Assembly: GCF_019091135.1 (NCBI RefSeq) | Contig: NZ_JAGXJW010000010.1 | Span: 62,001-126,000, forward strand | DNA length: 64,000 bases | Direction of reading: 5' to 3' | Source of the DNA: Cohnella sp. GbtcB17 | Lineage (GTDB): Bacteria; Bacillota; Bacilli; Paenibacillales; Paenibacillaceae | Part shown: positions 56,041-63,608 of the stretch, one piece after another | How the letters are laid out: each line of letters opens with the position of its first letter | Numbering within the stretch: position 1 is the stretch's first letter | Notes under the pieces: generated by a model | The model's input: only the letters and a program-made list of their open reading frames with translations | Told to the model about the DNA's origin: nothing | Databases searched by the model: none | Translations under genes and position numbers: made by a program

Positions 56041-56490
56041 CCGATAAGCGCATTCAGGCACTAACTCCGTCACCAACACGCTCGAAAAGGCGCCGATAAG
56101 CGCATATGGGCACTATCTCCACCGCCAACCCGCTCCAATAGGCGCCGATAAGCGCATTCAGGCACTAACTCCGTCACCAACACGCTCGAAAAGGCGCCGA
56201 TAAGCGCATATGGGCACTATCTCCACCGCCAACCCGCTCCAATAGGCGCCGATAAGCGCATTCAGGCACTAACTCTGCCACCAACTCGCTCGATAAGGCG
56301 CCGATAAGCGCATACGGGCACTAACTCCACCGCCAACTCGCTCGATAAGGCGCCGATAAGTGCACACGGGCACTAACTCCACCGCCAACTCGCTCGATAA
56401 GGCACCGATAAGCGCATACGGGCACTAACTCTGCCACCAACTCGCTCGATAAGGCGCCGATAAGCGCATACGGGCACTAACTCTGCCGCC
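56041..56490. repeat. Array B2: nine tandem units at exactly 52-bp period
   Basis: CCGATAAGCGCAT-type units start at 56041, 56093, 56145, 56197, 56249, 56301, 56353, 56405 and 56457. Two variants alternate at first, so 56041-56144 is repeated essentially unchanged at 56145-56248. Each unit carries a GCGC-CGATAA-GCGC mini-hairpin. It fills the gap between the convergent DinB and ABC genes. No plausible gene. Confidence 0.93.
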
Positions 56491-56570
56491 CTGTGATGCC
56501 TTCCCCTGATTCTCTTCGCTGCCGCCCCCCTGTGCAGTGTTACAAACTACTCCCCCGCGCCGGCCGGCGT

Positions 56571-58343
56571 CTACGCGAACTGCGTGCGGTACAGCTTGGC
56601 GTACAGACCGTCCCGCGAGAGCAGCTCCTCATGGGTGCCCAATTCGACAATGCGCCCCCGGTCCATCACCGCGATGGCGTCGGCGGCGCGGACGGTGGAC
56701 AGGCGGGGCGCGATCGCGATCGTCGTGCGGCCGGCCATCAGGCTGTCGAGCGCCTCCTGCACGTATGCCTCGGAACGCGAGTCCAGATGCGAGGTCGCCT
56801 CGTCGAGTACAAGAATCCGCGGATTTTTCAAAATGGCCCGCGCGATCGCGATCCGCTGGCGTTCGCCGCCCGACAGACGATGTCCCCGCTCCCCTACCTT
56901 CGTATCGTAGCCCTGCGGCAGTCCCGCGATCACGTCATGAATGTAGGCCTGCCGGCACGCGGCTTCCATTTCCGCCATCGTGGCGTCTTCTTTGGCAAAC
57001 CGAAGATTGTCTGCGATCGTGCCGTAAAATAAAAACGGCTCCTGCGTCACATAGCCGATCTGCTCGCGCAGCGAAGCCGTTGTCACGCCGCGAATGTCCT
57101 CCCCGTCGATACGCACGGTCCCCCGTGTCGGGTCGTACAGCCGGCCGACCAGGCCCGCCAGCGTCGTTTTGCCGGCACCGCTCGGCCCGACCAGCGCGAG
57201 CAACTGTCCCGGCCGCGCAGTCAAGTTAATCTCCCTCAGTACAGCCGCTCCGCCCGCAGCATACCCGAACGAGACGCCTTCGAACTCGACCAGCCCGCTC
57301 CCTGGCTGAAGCGGCCGGGCATCCGGCGCGTCCTCGACCTCGGGCTTCAGATCGAGATATTCGAAGATGCGCTGAAAGATCCCCATCGCGGCGGACAAGT
57401 CAAGATGCATGCCGAGCAAGCCGGACACCGGCTCGTACATACGGCCGGTCAACGCGGCGAACGCGATGACCGAACCGATGGACAAACCGCCGTGAATCAC
57501 GAGCCAGCCGCCGTACAAATAAACGATCGCAGTCGCCACCGGATTGGATACGCCCGCCGCCATCCCGTACCATCTCCCGATGAGGCCGAGCCGCAGCTCC
57601 ATGCTTTTCACCGTGTCGTTCATCTCGCCGAACTTGCGGACCTGGGCTTCCTCCCGCCCGTAGATACGGGTCAGCAGCGCGCCCGACACGCCGAACGTCT
57701 CCGACAGATGCGAGGACATCTCGCCTCGCAGCGTTTGTACGCGCAGCCGAAGCGACTTGCGCAACGCTCCGATCCGTCTGGCGGGCAGCAGCAGCACCGG
57801 GATGACGACCATCGAGACGAGCGCCAGCCTCCAATCGAGCCGAAGCAGAATGACCACAGTCGCGACGAGGGTGACGGCCTGCGTGATCGCGTTGACGATC
57901 GTGCCCGTGATGGCGCCCTGCACGGCCTGCACATCGCCCGAGATGCGCTGGACGATCTCTCCCGTCCGCGACCTGGTGAAGAACGACATCGACTGCCGCT
58001 GCAAATTGCGGAACAGCCGGTCGTTCAGATCCCGCATGACGCTCTGTCCGACCTTGTTGTTCAGGTGCGTCTGCCAGACGTTCAAGACGCCCTTGGCGAG
58101 CGGACTCGCAGCCATCAGACCTGCGAACAGCAGCAGAAGACCTGCATCCTTCTTCGGAATCGCCTGGTCGACGAGCTCTTTGGTCGCAAGCGGAGCAGCC
58201 AGCCCTGCAAGGGTCGCCGCAAGAGAAAGCAGTAATATAAATGTCAATTGGCCGACGTACGGCCTGAACAATAGCAAGACCCGGGACAGCTTGACGTCCG
58301 ACAGTTTTGCGCCTGCCTGATGATTTTCGCTTAGTCTTCGCAT
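56571..58343 (-). CDS. ABC exporter (fused membrane and ATPase domains) with altered H-loop
   Basis: A 590-residue type IV ABC half-transporter: six membrane helices (about 25-310) and an ATPase domain with Walker A GPSGAGKT, Q-loop YVTQEPFL, signature LSGGERQR and Walker B RILVLDEATS. The D-loop reads SHLD rather than SALD. The switch His of the H-loop is replaced by Pro (TTIAIAPRLST; confirmed by reading codons GCG CCC CGC at 56706-56714 on the minus strand). It would work as a homodimer. Substrate unknown. The ribosome site upstream of ATG 58343 is weak (GGAAAG, far). A terminator for another unit lies upstream. Confidence 0.92.
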   Translation of the reverse strand: MRRLSENHQAGAKLSDVKLSRVLLLFRPYVGQLTFILLLSLAATLAGLAAPLATKELVDQAIPKKDAGLLLLFAGLMAASPLAKGVLNVWQTHLNNKVGQSVMRDLNDRLFRNLQRQSMSFFTRSRTGEIVQRISGDVQAVQGAITGTIVNAITQAVTLVATVVILLRLDWRLALVSMVVIPVLLLPARRIGALRKSLRLRVQTLRGEMSSHLSETFGVSGALLTRIYGREEAQVRKFGEMNDTVKSMELRLGLIGRWYGMAAGVSNPVATAIVYLYGGWLVIHGGLSIGSVIAFAALTGRMYEPVSGLLGMHLDLSAAMGIFQRIFEYLDLKPEVEDAPDARPLQPGSGLVEFEGVSFGYAAGGAAVLREINLTARPGQLLALVGPSGAGKTTLAGLVGRLYDPTRGTVRIDGEDIRGVTTASLREQIGYVTQEPFLFYGTIADNLRFAKEDATMAEMEAACRQAYIHDVIAGLPQGYDTKVGERGHRLSGGERQRIAIARAILKNPRILVLDEATSHLDSRSEAYVQEALDSLMAGRTTIAIAPRLSTVRAADAIAVMDRGRIVELGTHEELLSRDGLYAKLYRTQFA

Positions 58344-58462
58344 ATGGCTTAGCTTCTTTCCGATGAGGTCCGTGATAAATGCCTGTTAGCTCGATTATAG
58401 CAAGATCGGCGCCGCCTCACATCCGCCCGGCCGACGCGAAGACATGCCCGTCCTTATAAAAA

Positions 58463-58493
58463 AGAACGGCCCCTCTCGGGACCGCTCCGTTCT
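58463..58493 (-). terminator. Intrinsic terminator after the stalk-domain protein gene
   Basis: AGAACGG (58463-58469) pairs with CCGTTCT (58487-58493), followed by TTTTTTAT on the minus strand. Confidence 0.88.
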
Positions 58494-58546
58494 GCCTATA
58501 CTATCAAACGATGCTGCTAAAATTACTACTCCGAACCCCGCTCGCG

Positions 58547-59389
58547 TTATTGCGCGTTCGCCGGCAGCACGACGATCGTATCCGCCGCGCTCTGCGGCGG
58601 AATGCTGCGCGTCGTCGCCGGACCGTAGTATGCACGCAACTTGTCGCCTATCTTGATATCCTCGGCTTTGACCGGCTCGCCCATCGACGTCACGATCAGC
58701 GTATCCGCGCCAACGTTCAGCACCAGATTGGAGATGGCTGCATCGCCCGTGCCCGACCCGAGCTGAATCTGCCAGCCGCTGTCCGTCTTGTTGACGGCGC
58801 CGACTTTATCCTCCTTGATCAGCCGCTCGCCGAGCAGCGTCACCTTGGCCGCATGCGATTGGGCCGGGAAGCTGAGCGCGACCATCGGGCCGTATTCGAC
58901 AGCAACGCGCGAACCGGCTTTAAGGTCGGCGACCGTCTTGACCGCGCCGGACTCGTCCACGATGACCGTGTCCTTGTCTACCTTGGCGACGATCCAGTCG
59001 AATGTGCCGGCAGAGCCCTTGCCCATAACGTTCAAGCTCGTCAGTCCGCCAGCCGTCTGCACGTCGGTCACGACGCCGGTATTCACGAGATAAGCGTCCA
59101 CGGGCGCCTGCTCCTCTTTCTTTGGCGTCAAGTCGAACTGTCTGGCTTGCTGATTCCAGGTGATATCGTAGCCGAGAGCGCCTGCGGTGTCGCGCAGCGG
59201 CACGTAGGCTTTGCCGTCGATGTAAACAGGCTGGATCGAGCCGTAGGCCGCTCCATTGACGGATACGTGGATATCGCCGCGCAGGAGGCCGCTGACCTTC
59301 TGGGTGAGACCTGCGGCGCCGGCGACCGCAGAAGCGCCGAGAATGCCGGCGGCGGTCAGCAGAATAACGGATTTCTTTTTAAGATTCAT
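58547..59389 (-). CDS. Exported copper-amine-oxidase-N (stalk) domain protein
   Basis: A 280-residue secreted protein: signal peptide about 1-25, then a copper amine oxidase N-terminal-like domain (VSVNGAAYGSIQPVYIDGKAYVPLRDTAGALGYDITW), a domain abundant in Paenibacillaceae surface proteins. The remaining 180 residues are beta-rich with repeated 'VDKDTVIVDESG' and 'GDKLRAYYGP' elements, like small OB or barrel repeats. No catalytic domain is visible. GAGAGGAG precedes the ATG. A wall or matrix role is inference. Confidence 0.88.
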   Translation of the reverse strand: MNLKKKSVILLTAAGILGASAVAGAAGLTQKVSGLLRGDIHVSVNGAAYGSIQPVYIDGKAYVPLRDTAGALGYDITWNQQARQFDLTPKKEEQAPVDAYLVNTGVVTDVQTAGGLTSLNVMGKGSAGTFDWIVAKVDKDTVIVDESGAVKTVADLKAGSRVAVEYGPMVALSFPAQSHAAKVTLLGERLIKEDKVGAVNKTDSGWQIQLGSGTGDAAISNLVLNVGADTLIVTSMGEPVKAEDIKIGDKLRAYYGPATTRSIPPQSAADTIVVLPANAQ

Positions 59390-59522
59390 GTGTGATGCTC
59401 CTCTCTAGGTTGCGTTGCCTTGACACTAAGCTGCTCCGTTCGCGCTTGCGATAAAGGCATGTTATGCAAAATTCCGCATATTCCCCAAGACGAGCTCTCG
59501 ATCCCAAAGGTTGCACGGACGT

Positions 59523-59558
59523 AAAAACGGCCGTCTCCCGAGAGCAGGGGAACGGCCG
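59523..59558 (-). terminator. Intrinsic terminator after the MFS gene
   Basis: CGGCCG arms (59528-59533, 59553-59558) extended by an inner CCC/GGG, followed by TTTTT on the minus strand. Confidence 0.85.
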
Positions 59559-59572
59559 CGGTCGACGACAGA

Positions 59573-60814
59573 TCAGTGCGCGCCCACTTTGTCGACGTGC
59601 AGCAGGTGACGTTGGTTCAGCAGGATGACGACGACGGCTGCCAGCACAAAAGCGCCGCCCACGACGAACGGCACGTGCGGGTTGTACCATTCGGCGAGCT
59701 TGCCGGCGAAGTATGGCGCGATGGCGCCGCCGATGAACCGCAGGAAGCTGTAGGCCGCGGAAGCGGTCGGACGCTCGACAGGCGCCGCGTTCATGACCGC
59801 AGTGGTGATGAGCGTGTTGTTGTTGCCCAGCAGCGCGCCGGCGAATACGATGGCGCCTACGACGACCCACTCGGTCGTCGTCCAGACGCCCATCGCGAAC
59901 AGCACGAGGCCGAACAAGGTCAGCATGGCATACATCGACTTGAGCGTGCCGAATTTGCGCTGAAGCACCGGCGCCATGAACACGGAGGTAATGGCAAGCA
60001 GAACGCCCCAGCCGAGGAAAATGTAGCCCAGGCCATGCGCGTCATAGCCGAAGTAGTGATCCAGCACGAGCGGCGCATAAGCCAGCAAGGTGAAGAAGCC
60101 GAAGTTGTACAGGCATGCGCCGAGGCCGAAGACGAGGAGCGAACGGTGTTTTAACGCGCGGAACGGATCGGCGAGCGACGCCTTGGGGCGTCCGGCCGAT
60201 ACGGCCGGCTTCTTCGCTTTAGGCATCGTGAATGCCAGCGAGATAAAGGCGATGACCATCAGCACGGCCACCCCGAAGAACGGGCCCCGCCACGAGATCG
60301 ATCCGAGCTCGCCGCCGATGAGCGGTCCGACCGAGATGCCGAGACCGATCGCGGCCTCGTACAGGATGATCGCACGGGCGACGCTGCCCGTCGAGAGCGA
60401 GACGATCGCCGTCAGCGAGGTCGCGACGAACAGCGAGTTGCCAAGACCCCAGCCGCCGCGCAAACCGATCAGCGCCCAGATCCCGTCCGAAGCGCCTCCC
60501 AGGGCGGCGAATACGGCGATAATCACGATGCCCGCGAGCAGCGTTCCTTTCATCCCGAGACGGGACTGAATGACGCCGGTGATGAGCATCATGACGGCCA
60601 TGACCGCATTGTAGCTGGTGAAAAGCAAGGAAACTTCGCTTGGCGAGGCTTCCAGTTGTTTGGCGATGGCGGGCAGGATCGGATCGACCAGACCGTTGCC
60701 CATGAACGCGATGACGCACGCAAAGCCGACCGCCCATACGGCGCGCGGCTGCTTGAGCAAGCTGCCCTCCGGCGCGAGCGGCGACGCAGGAGCAGCGTTG
60801 GTTGTGGATGACAT
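59573..60814 (-). CDS. MFS transporter, DHA1 (12-helix) drug-export type
   Basis: A 413-residue transporter of twelve helices. Early motif FMGNGLVDPILPAIAKQLEASPSEVSLLFTSY, motif A variant GVIQSRLGMKG, and motif C-like GISVGPLIGGELGSISWRGPFF are typical of DHA1 exporters. AAGGAG precedes ATG at 60814. It follows the CBS gene by 49 bp on the same strand, and both lie downstream of a MarR-operator region, so it is probably a MarR-controlled efflux pump. Confidence 0.92.
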   Translation of the reverse strand: MSSTTNAAPASPLAPEGSLLKQPRAVWAVGFACVIAFMGNGLVDPILPAIAKQLEASPSEVSLLFTSYNAVMAVMMLITGVIQSRLGMKGTLLAGIVIIAVFAALGGASDGIWALIGLRGGWGLGNSLFVATSLTAIVSLSTGSVARAIILYEAAIGLGISVGPLIGGELGSISWRGPFFGVAVLMVIAFISLAFTMPKAKKPAVSAGRPKASLADPFRALKHRSLLVFGLGACLYNFGFFTLLAYAPLVLDHYFGYDAHGLGYIFLGWGVLLAITSVFMAPVLQRKFGTLKSMYAMLTLFGLVLFAMGVWTTTEWVVVGAIVFAGALLGNNNTLITTAVMNAAPVERPTASAAYSFLRFIGGAIAPYFAGKLAEWYNPHVPFVVGGAFVLAAVVVILLNQRHLLHVDKVGAH

Positions 60815-60863
60815 AATGCGTTAGCTCCTTTGATAGGAAGTGTGGATGCGGCGGCGATTTATG

Positions 60864-61319
60864 TTAAAGCAGATTTTCAAACGCATGGCGAACGACATTG
60901 CCGCGGCTGATGATGCCGACGAGCACGCCGTCCCGTTCTACTGGCACCTTTTTGATTTGTTTTTTGCCCAGCATAGCCGCGATATTCTCGACCTCGTCAT
61001 CCCACATGGCCTTGACCACCTTCGTCTTGGCGATCGACATGACGTTCAGGTCCAGCAGCCTGCGCGCACGTTCCTCGAACTGCTCGTTATCCCCTTGAAT
61101 CAGGATGGAAGCATAAAAAAAGTCGACGTACCGGTCCTCGTGCTTGCCGATGTACCGCATGACATCGCCGTCACTGACGTATCCGACGATCTCGTTGCGA
61201 TCGTTGACGACCGGCAGCCCGCTGATCCCGTGCTCGATGAACCGTTCAATTACGCGGCGCACGGTGTCGCTTTCTTTGACCTTGTACACCTGCTTGATCA
61301 TAATGTCTTGAGCCAGCAT
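60864..61319 (-). CDS. Tandem CBS-domain protein
   Basis: A 151-residue protein made only of two CBS domains (about 3-60 and 88-148): AQDIMIKQVYKVKESDTVRRVIERF with LPVVNDRNEIVGYVSDGDVMRYI, and VMSIAKTKVVKAMWDDEVENIA with VPVERDGVLVGIISRGNVVRH. Such pairs bind adenine nucleotides as sensors. ATG at 61319 has GGAGGGG 6 nt upstream; the in-frame ATG at 61334 overlaps that site. First gene of the CBS-MFS unit, divergent from marR. Confidence 0.9.
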   Translation of the reverse strand: MLAQDIMIKQVYKVKESDTVRRVIERFIEHGISGLPVVNDRNEIVGYVSDGDVMRYIGKHEDRYVDFFYASILIQGDNEQFEERARRLLDLNVMSIAKTKVVKAMWDDEVENIAAMLGKKQIKKVPVERDGVLVGIISRGNVVRHAFENLL

Positions 61320-61334
61320 GCGCAGCCCCTCCAT

Positions 61335-61378
61335 TTAGTTGTATTGCCAAACTAAACATTTAAGTGTATTATACAACT
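61335..61378. promoter_or_regulatory. Two MarR-type operators between CBS and marR
   Basis: TTAGTTG...CAAACTAA (61335-61355) and AGTGTATTATACAACT (61363-61378) are inverted repeats; an outer pair TAGTTGTAT (61336-61344) / ATACAACTA (61371-61379) also exists. They overlap the -10 regions of both divergent promoters, as expected for autorepression. Confidence 0.7.
61344..61372 (+). promoter_or_regulatory. Sigma-A promoter of marR
   Basis: TTGCCA (61344-61349), 17 bp, TATTAT (61367-61372), between the two operator arms. Confidence 0.7.
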
Positions 61379-61395
61379 ACTTTGCGAAAAGTCAA
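61368..61395 (-). promoter_or_regulatory. Sigma-A promoter of the CBS-MFS unit
   Basis: TTGACT (61395-61390), 16 bp, TATAAT (61373-61368) on the minus strand; its -10 box shares bases with the marR -10 box. Confidence 0.78.
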
Positions 61396-61476
61396 TCCCC
61401 ATGCCGCTTCCGATGCTTGAAATGCGTGCGGCATGTGGTACGATGGGGAACAGAAAAGCAGCAAGGTGGTGAGTCC

Positions 61477-61905
61477 GTGAGTTACGAAACGAATACCAGC
61501 ATCGAGCTCGAGATCGCCCTTCTGATTCGCCGTCTCACTTCCATCTCGACCAGCCGCAAGTTCGGATCGCTCGATCGCTCCGCCTATTTGCTGCTCGGCC
61601 AGATCGAGTCGCACGGCTCCGCCGGCGTCAAGGCGCTCGCGGAGGAGTTCCGCCTCGACATCTCCACCGTCAGCAGGCAGACGTCCGCGCTCGAGCAAAA
61701 AGGCTACGTCTACAAAATGCCCGATCCGGAAGACGGCAGGGCCTACTTTTACCGACTTACCGACGAAGGGCGCCGCATGCTGTTGGAAACGCGGGCGCAG
61801 CGCACCGAACGGATCGACGAGCTGCTGAAGGACTGGACCGAGGACGAGCGGACCCGCTTCGGCGAGCTGCTCGCCAAGTTTAATCGAACCTACCTGGACG
61901 ATTAG
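61477..61905 (+). CDS. MarR-family regulator
   Basis: A 142-residue winged-helix regulator: ALLIRRLTSISTSRKFGSLDRSAYLLLGQIE, then VKALAEEFRLDISTVSRQTSALEQKGYVYKMPDPEDGRAYFYRLTDEG, which contains recognition helix and wing. GTG at 61477 has AAGGTGG 7 nt upstream; the frame continues upstream to 61339 but would read through the operators. Divergent from the CBS-MFS unit with operator sites in between, so it probably represses that unit and itself. Confidence 0.93.
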   Translation: MSYETNTSIELEIALLIRRLTSISTSRKFGSLDRSAYLLLGQIESHGSAGVKALAEEFRLDISTVSRQTSALEQKGYVYKMPDPEDGRAYFYRLTDEGRRMLLETRAQRTERIDELLKDWTEDERTRFGELLAKFNRTYLDD

Positions 61906-61985
61906 TCTGCTCTTATTGTATTCAAAAGCTTCCCAAGTTATTGGGCGGCCGCCTTGTGTAGGAGGTTTCGCGGGGAAGAGGATGG

Positions 61986-62292
61986 TTAGTTTGTGAAAGT
62001 GTGCGGGGCGGAATTGTGCGACGGGATCGCATAACTCGCGGACTTAATCGGCTTCGGGATCGAATTGTGCGGCGGGATCGCATAACTCGCGGACTTGGCC
62101 GCTTGCGGGGCGGATTTGTGCGACGGGATCGCATAACTCGCGGGCACCGTCGGCTGCGGAGCCGAGTTGTGCGGCGGCATCGCATAACTCGCGGGCTTGG
62201 CCCGCTGCGGAGCCGAGTTGTGCGGTGGGATCGCATAACTCGTGGGCTCAGGCGGCTCCGGAGCGGAGTTGTGCGGCGGCATCGCATAACTC
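61986..62292. repeat. Tandem array C: six units at exactly 51-bp period
   Basis: ATCGCATAACTC starts at 62026, 62077, 62128, 62179, 62230 and 62281. Each unit contains TGCGACGGGATCGCA or a variant, a TGCG/CGCA mini-hairpin. It lies between the convergent marR and ychF genes. Because 51 is a multiple of three, long repetitive reading frames appear on both strands; none has a ribosome site. Confidence 0.92.
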
Positions 62293-62296
62293 AACG

Positions 62297-62330
62297 CAAA
62301 AAGCCCGGGCATCCCGCCCGGGCTTTTCCT
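62297..62330. terminator. Bidirectional intrinsic terminator between marR/array C and ychF
   Basis: GCCCGGGC-ATCCC-GCCCGGGC (62303-62323) flanked by AAAAA on the left and TTTTCC on the right, so both strands end in T's. Confidence 0.9.
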
Positions 62331-62352
62331 TGCGCTTAGCGGCGCAGCTCGC

Positions 62353-63453
62353 TTATACGTTAAACCGGAAATGCATGACGTCGCCGTCGGCGACGACGTA
62401 CTCCTTGCCTTCGAGGCGAAGCTGGCCCTTCTCCTTGGCCGCGTTCATGGAGCCTGCGCTCACCAGGTCTTCGTACGACACGACCTCGGCCCGGATGAAG
62501 CCGCGCTCGAAGTCGGTGTGGATGACGGCGGCGGCCTGCGGCGCCTTCGTCCCCTTGCGGATCGTCCAGGCGCGCACTTCCTGCACGCCGGCCGTGAAGT
62601 ACGTGTAAAGGCCGAGCAGCTTGTAGGCTGCACGGATCAAGCGGTCAAGCCCGGATTCGCTCAGTCCGAGCTCCTCGAGGAACATCTCCCGGTCCTCGCC
62701 CTCGAGCTCGGCGATCTCGGATTCGACGCGCGCGCTGATCGGCACGACCTCGGAGCCTTCGGCCGCCGCGAATTCGCGGACGCGCTGCACGTACTCGTTG
62801 CCGTCGGCGTTCGCCGCCTCGCTCTCGCTCACGTTGGCCGCGTACAGCACCGGCTTGATCGTGAGCAGATGCAGGTCGCGCACGAGCAGGCGCTCTTCGT
62901 CCGACAGCTCGACGCTGCGGACGGGCTTCTCTTCGAGCAGTGCGGCGTGGATGCGCTCCAGCACTTCGACCTCTTGGGCGTACTTCTTGTCTCCGCCCTT
63001 CATGTTCTTGCGGGAGCGCTCCATGCGCTTCTCGACCGAATCGATGTCCGCCAGAATCAGCTCCAGGTTGATGACCTCGATATCGTTGATCGGATCGATC
63101 TTGCCCGATACGTGAGTGATATTCTCGTCGACGAAGCAGCGCACGACGTGCACGATGGCGTCGACTTCGCGGATGTTGGCCAGGAACTTGTTGCCTAGGC
63201 CTTCGCCGCGGCTCGCGCCCTTAACCAGGCCTGCGATGTCGACAAATTCAAAGGCGGTCGGCACGATCCGGTTGGGCGTGACGATATCGGCGAGCTTCTG
63301 CAGACGCTCGTCCGGCACTTCGACGACGCCGACGTTCGGGTCGATCGTGCAGAACGGATAGTTGGCCATCTCGGCACCCGCTTGGGTGATGGCATTGAAT
63401 AAAGTCGACTTGCCGACGTTGGGCAGGCCGACGATACCACAGGACAGTGGCAT
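62353..63453 (-). CDS. ychF: YchF/Obg-family ATPase (redox-regulated, ribosome-binding)
   Basis: A 366-residue member of the universal YchF subfamily of Obg-like P-loop proteins that bind ATP rather than GTP. G1 [15 protein letters not shown] (8-22), G3 [21 protein letters not shown], the YchF-type NVSESE segment in place of NKxD, and the C-terminal TGS domain ([46 protein letters not shown]) are all present. AGGAG lies 10 nt before ATG at 63453. Full length, single gene. Confidence 0.98.
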   Translation of the reverse strand: MPLSCGIVGLPNVGKSTLFNAITQAGAEMANYPFCTIDPNVGVVEVPDERLQKLADIVTPNRIVPTAFEFVDIAGLVKGASRGEGLGNKFLANIREVDAIVHVVRCFVDENITHVSGKIDPINDIEVINLELILADIDSVEKRMERSRKNMKGGDKKYAQEVEVLERIHAALLEEKPVRSVELSDEERLLVRDLHLLTIKPVLYAANVSESEAANADGNEYVQRVREFAAAEGSEVVPISARVESEIAELEGEDREMFLEELGLSESGLDRLIRAAYKLLGLYTYFTAGVQEVRAWTIRKGTKAPQAAAVIHTDFERGFIRAEVVSYEDLVSAGSMNAAKEKGQLRLEGKEYVVADGDVMHFRFNV

Positions 63454-63608
63454 TCGCTAAACACTCCTGACTTCGCGCGGCCCTCGCGGAGTAGCGCCGG
63501 ACGGCCGTTCACGGTTCAATTATACTTCAGACATTATAACGGAAGGCCGGGACCTGCGTCCACCTAACCGGCAACCTCAGCCTTCCAAGCTGATGTTCCG
63601 AACCCTCC

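Noticed and set aside
56041..56490. CRISPR array
   Set aside because: The whole 52-bp unit is repeated with no unique spacers, and no cas genes are present.
61986..62339. Repeat-peptide reading frames on both strands of array C
   Set aside because: Open frames follow automatically from a 51-bp (17-codon) repeat. No ribosome site is present and the best ATG lies in a terminator stem. Kept as a low-interest finding only because of third-position differences.
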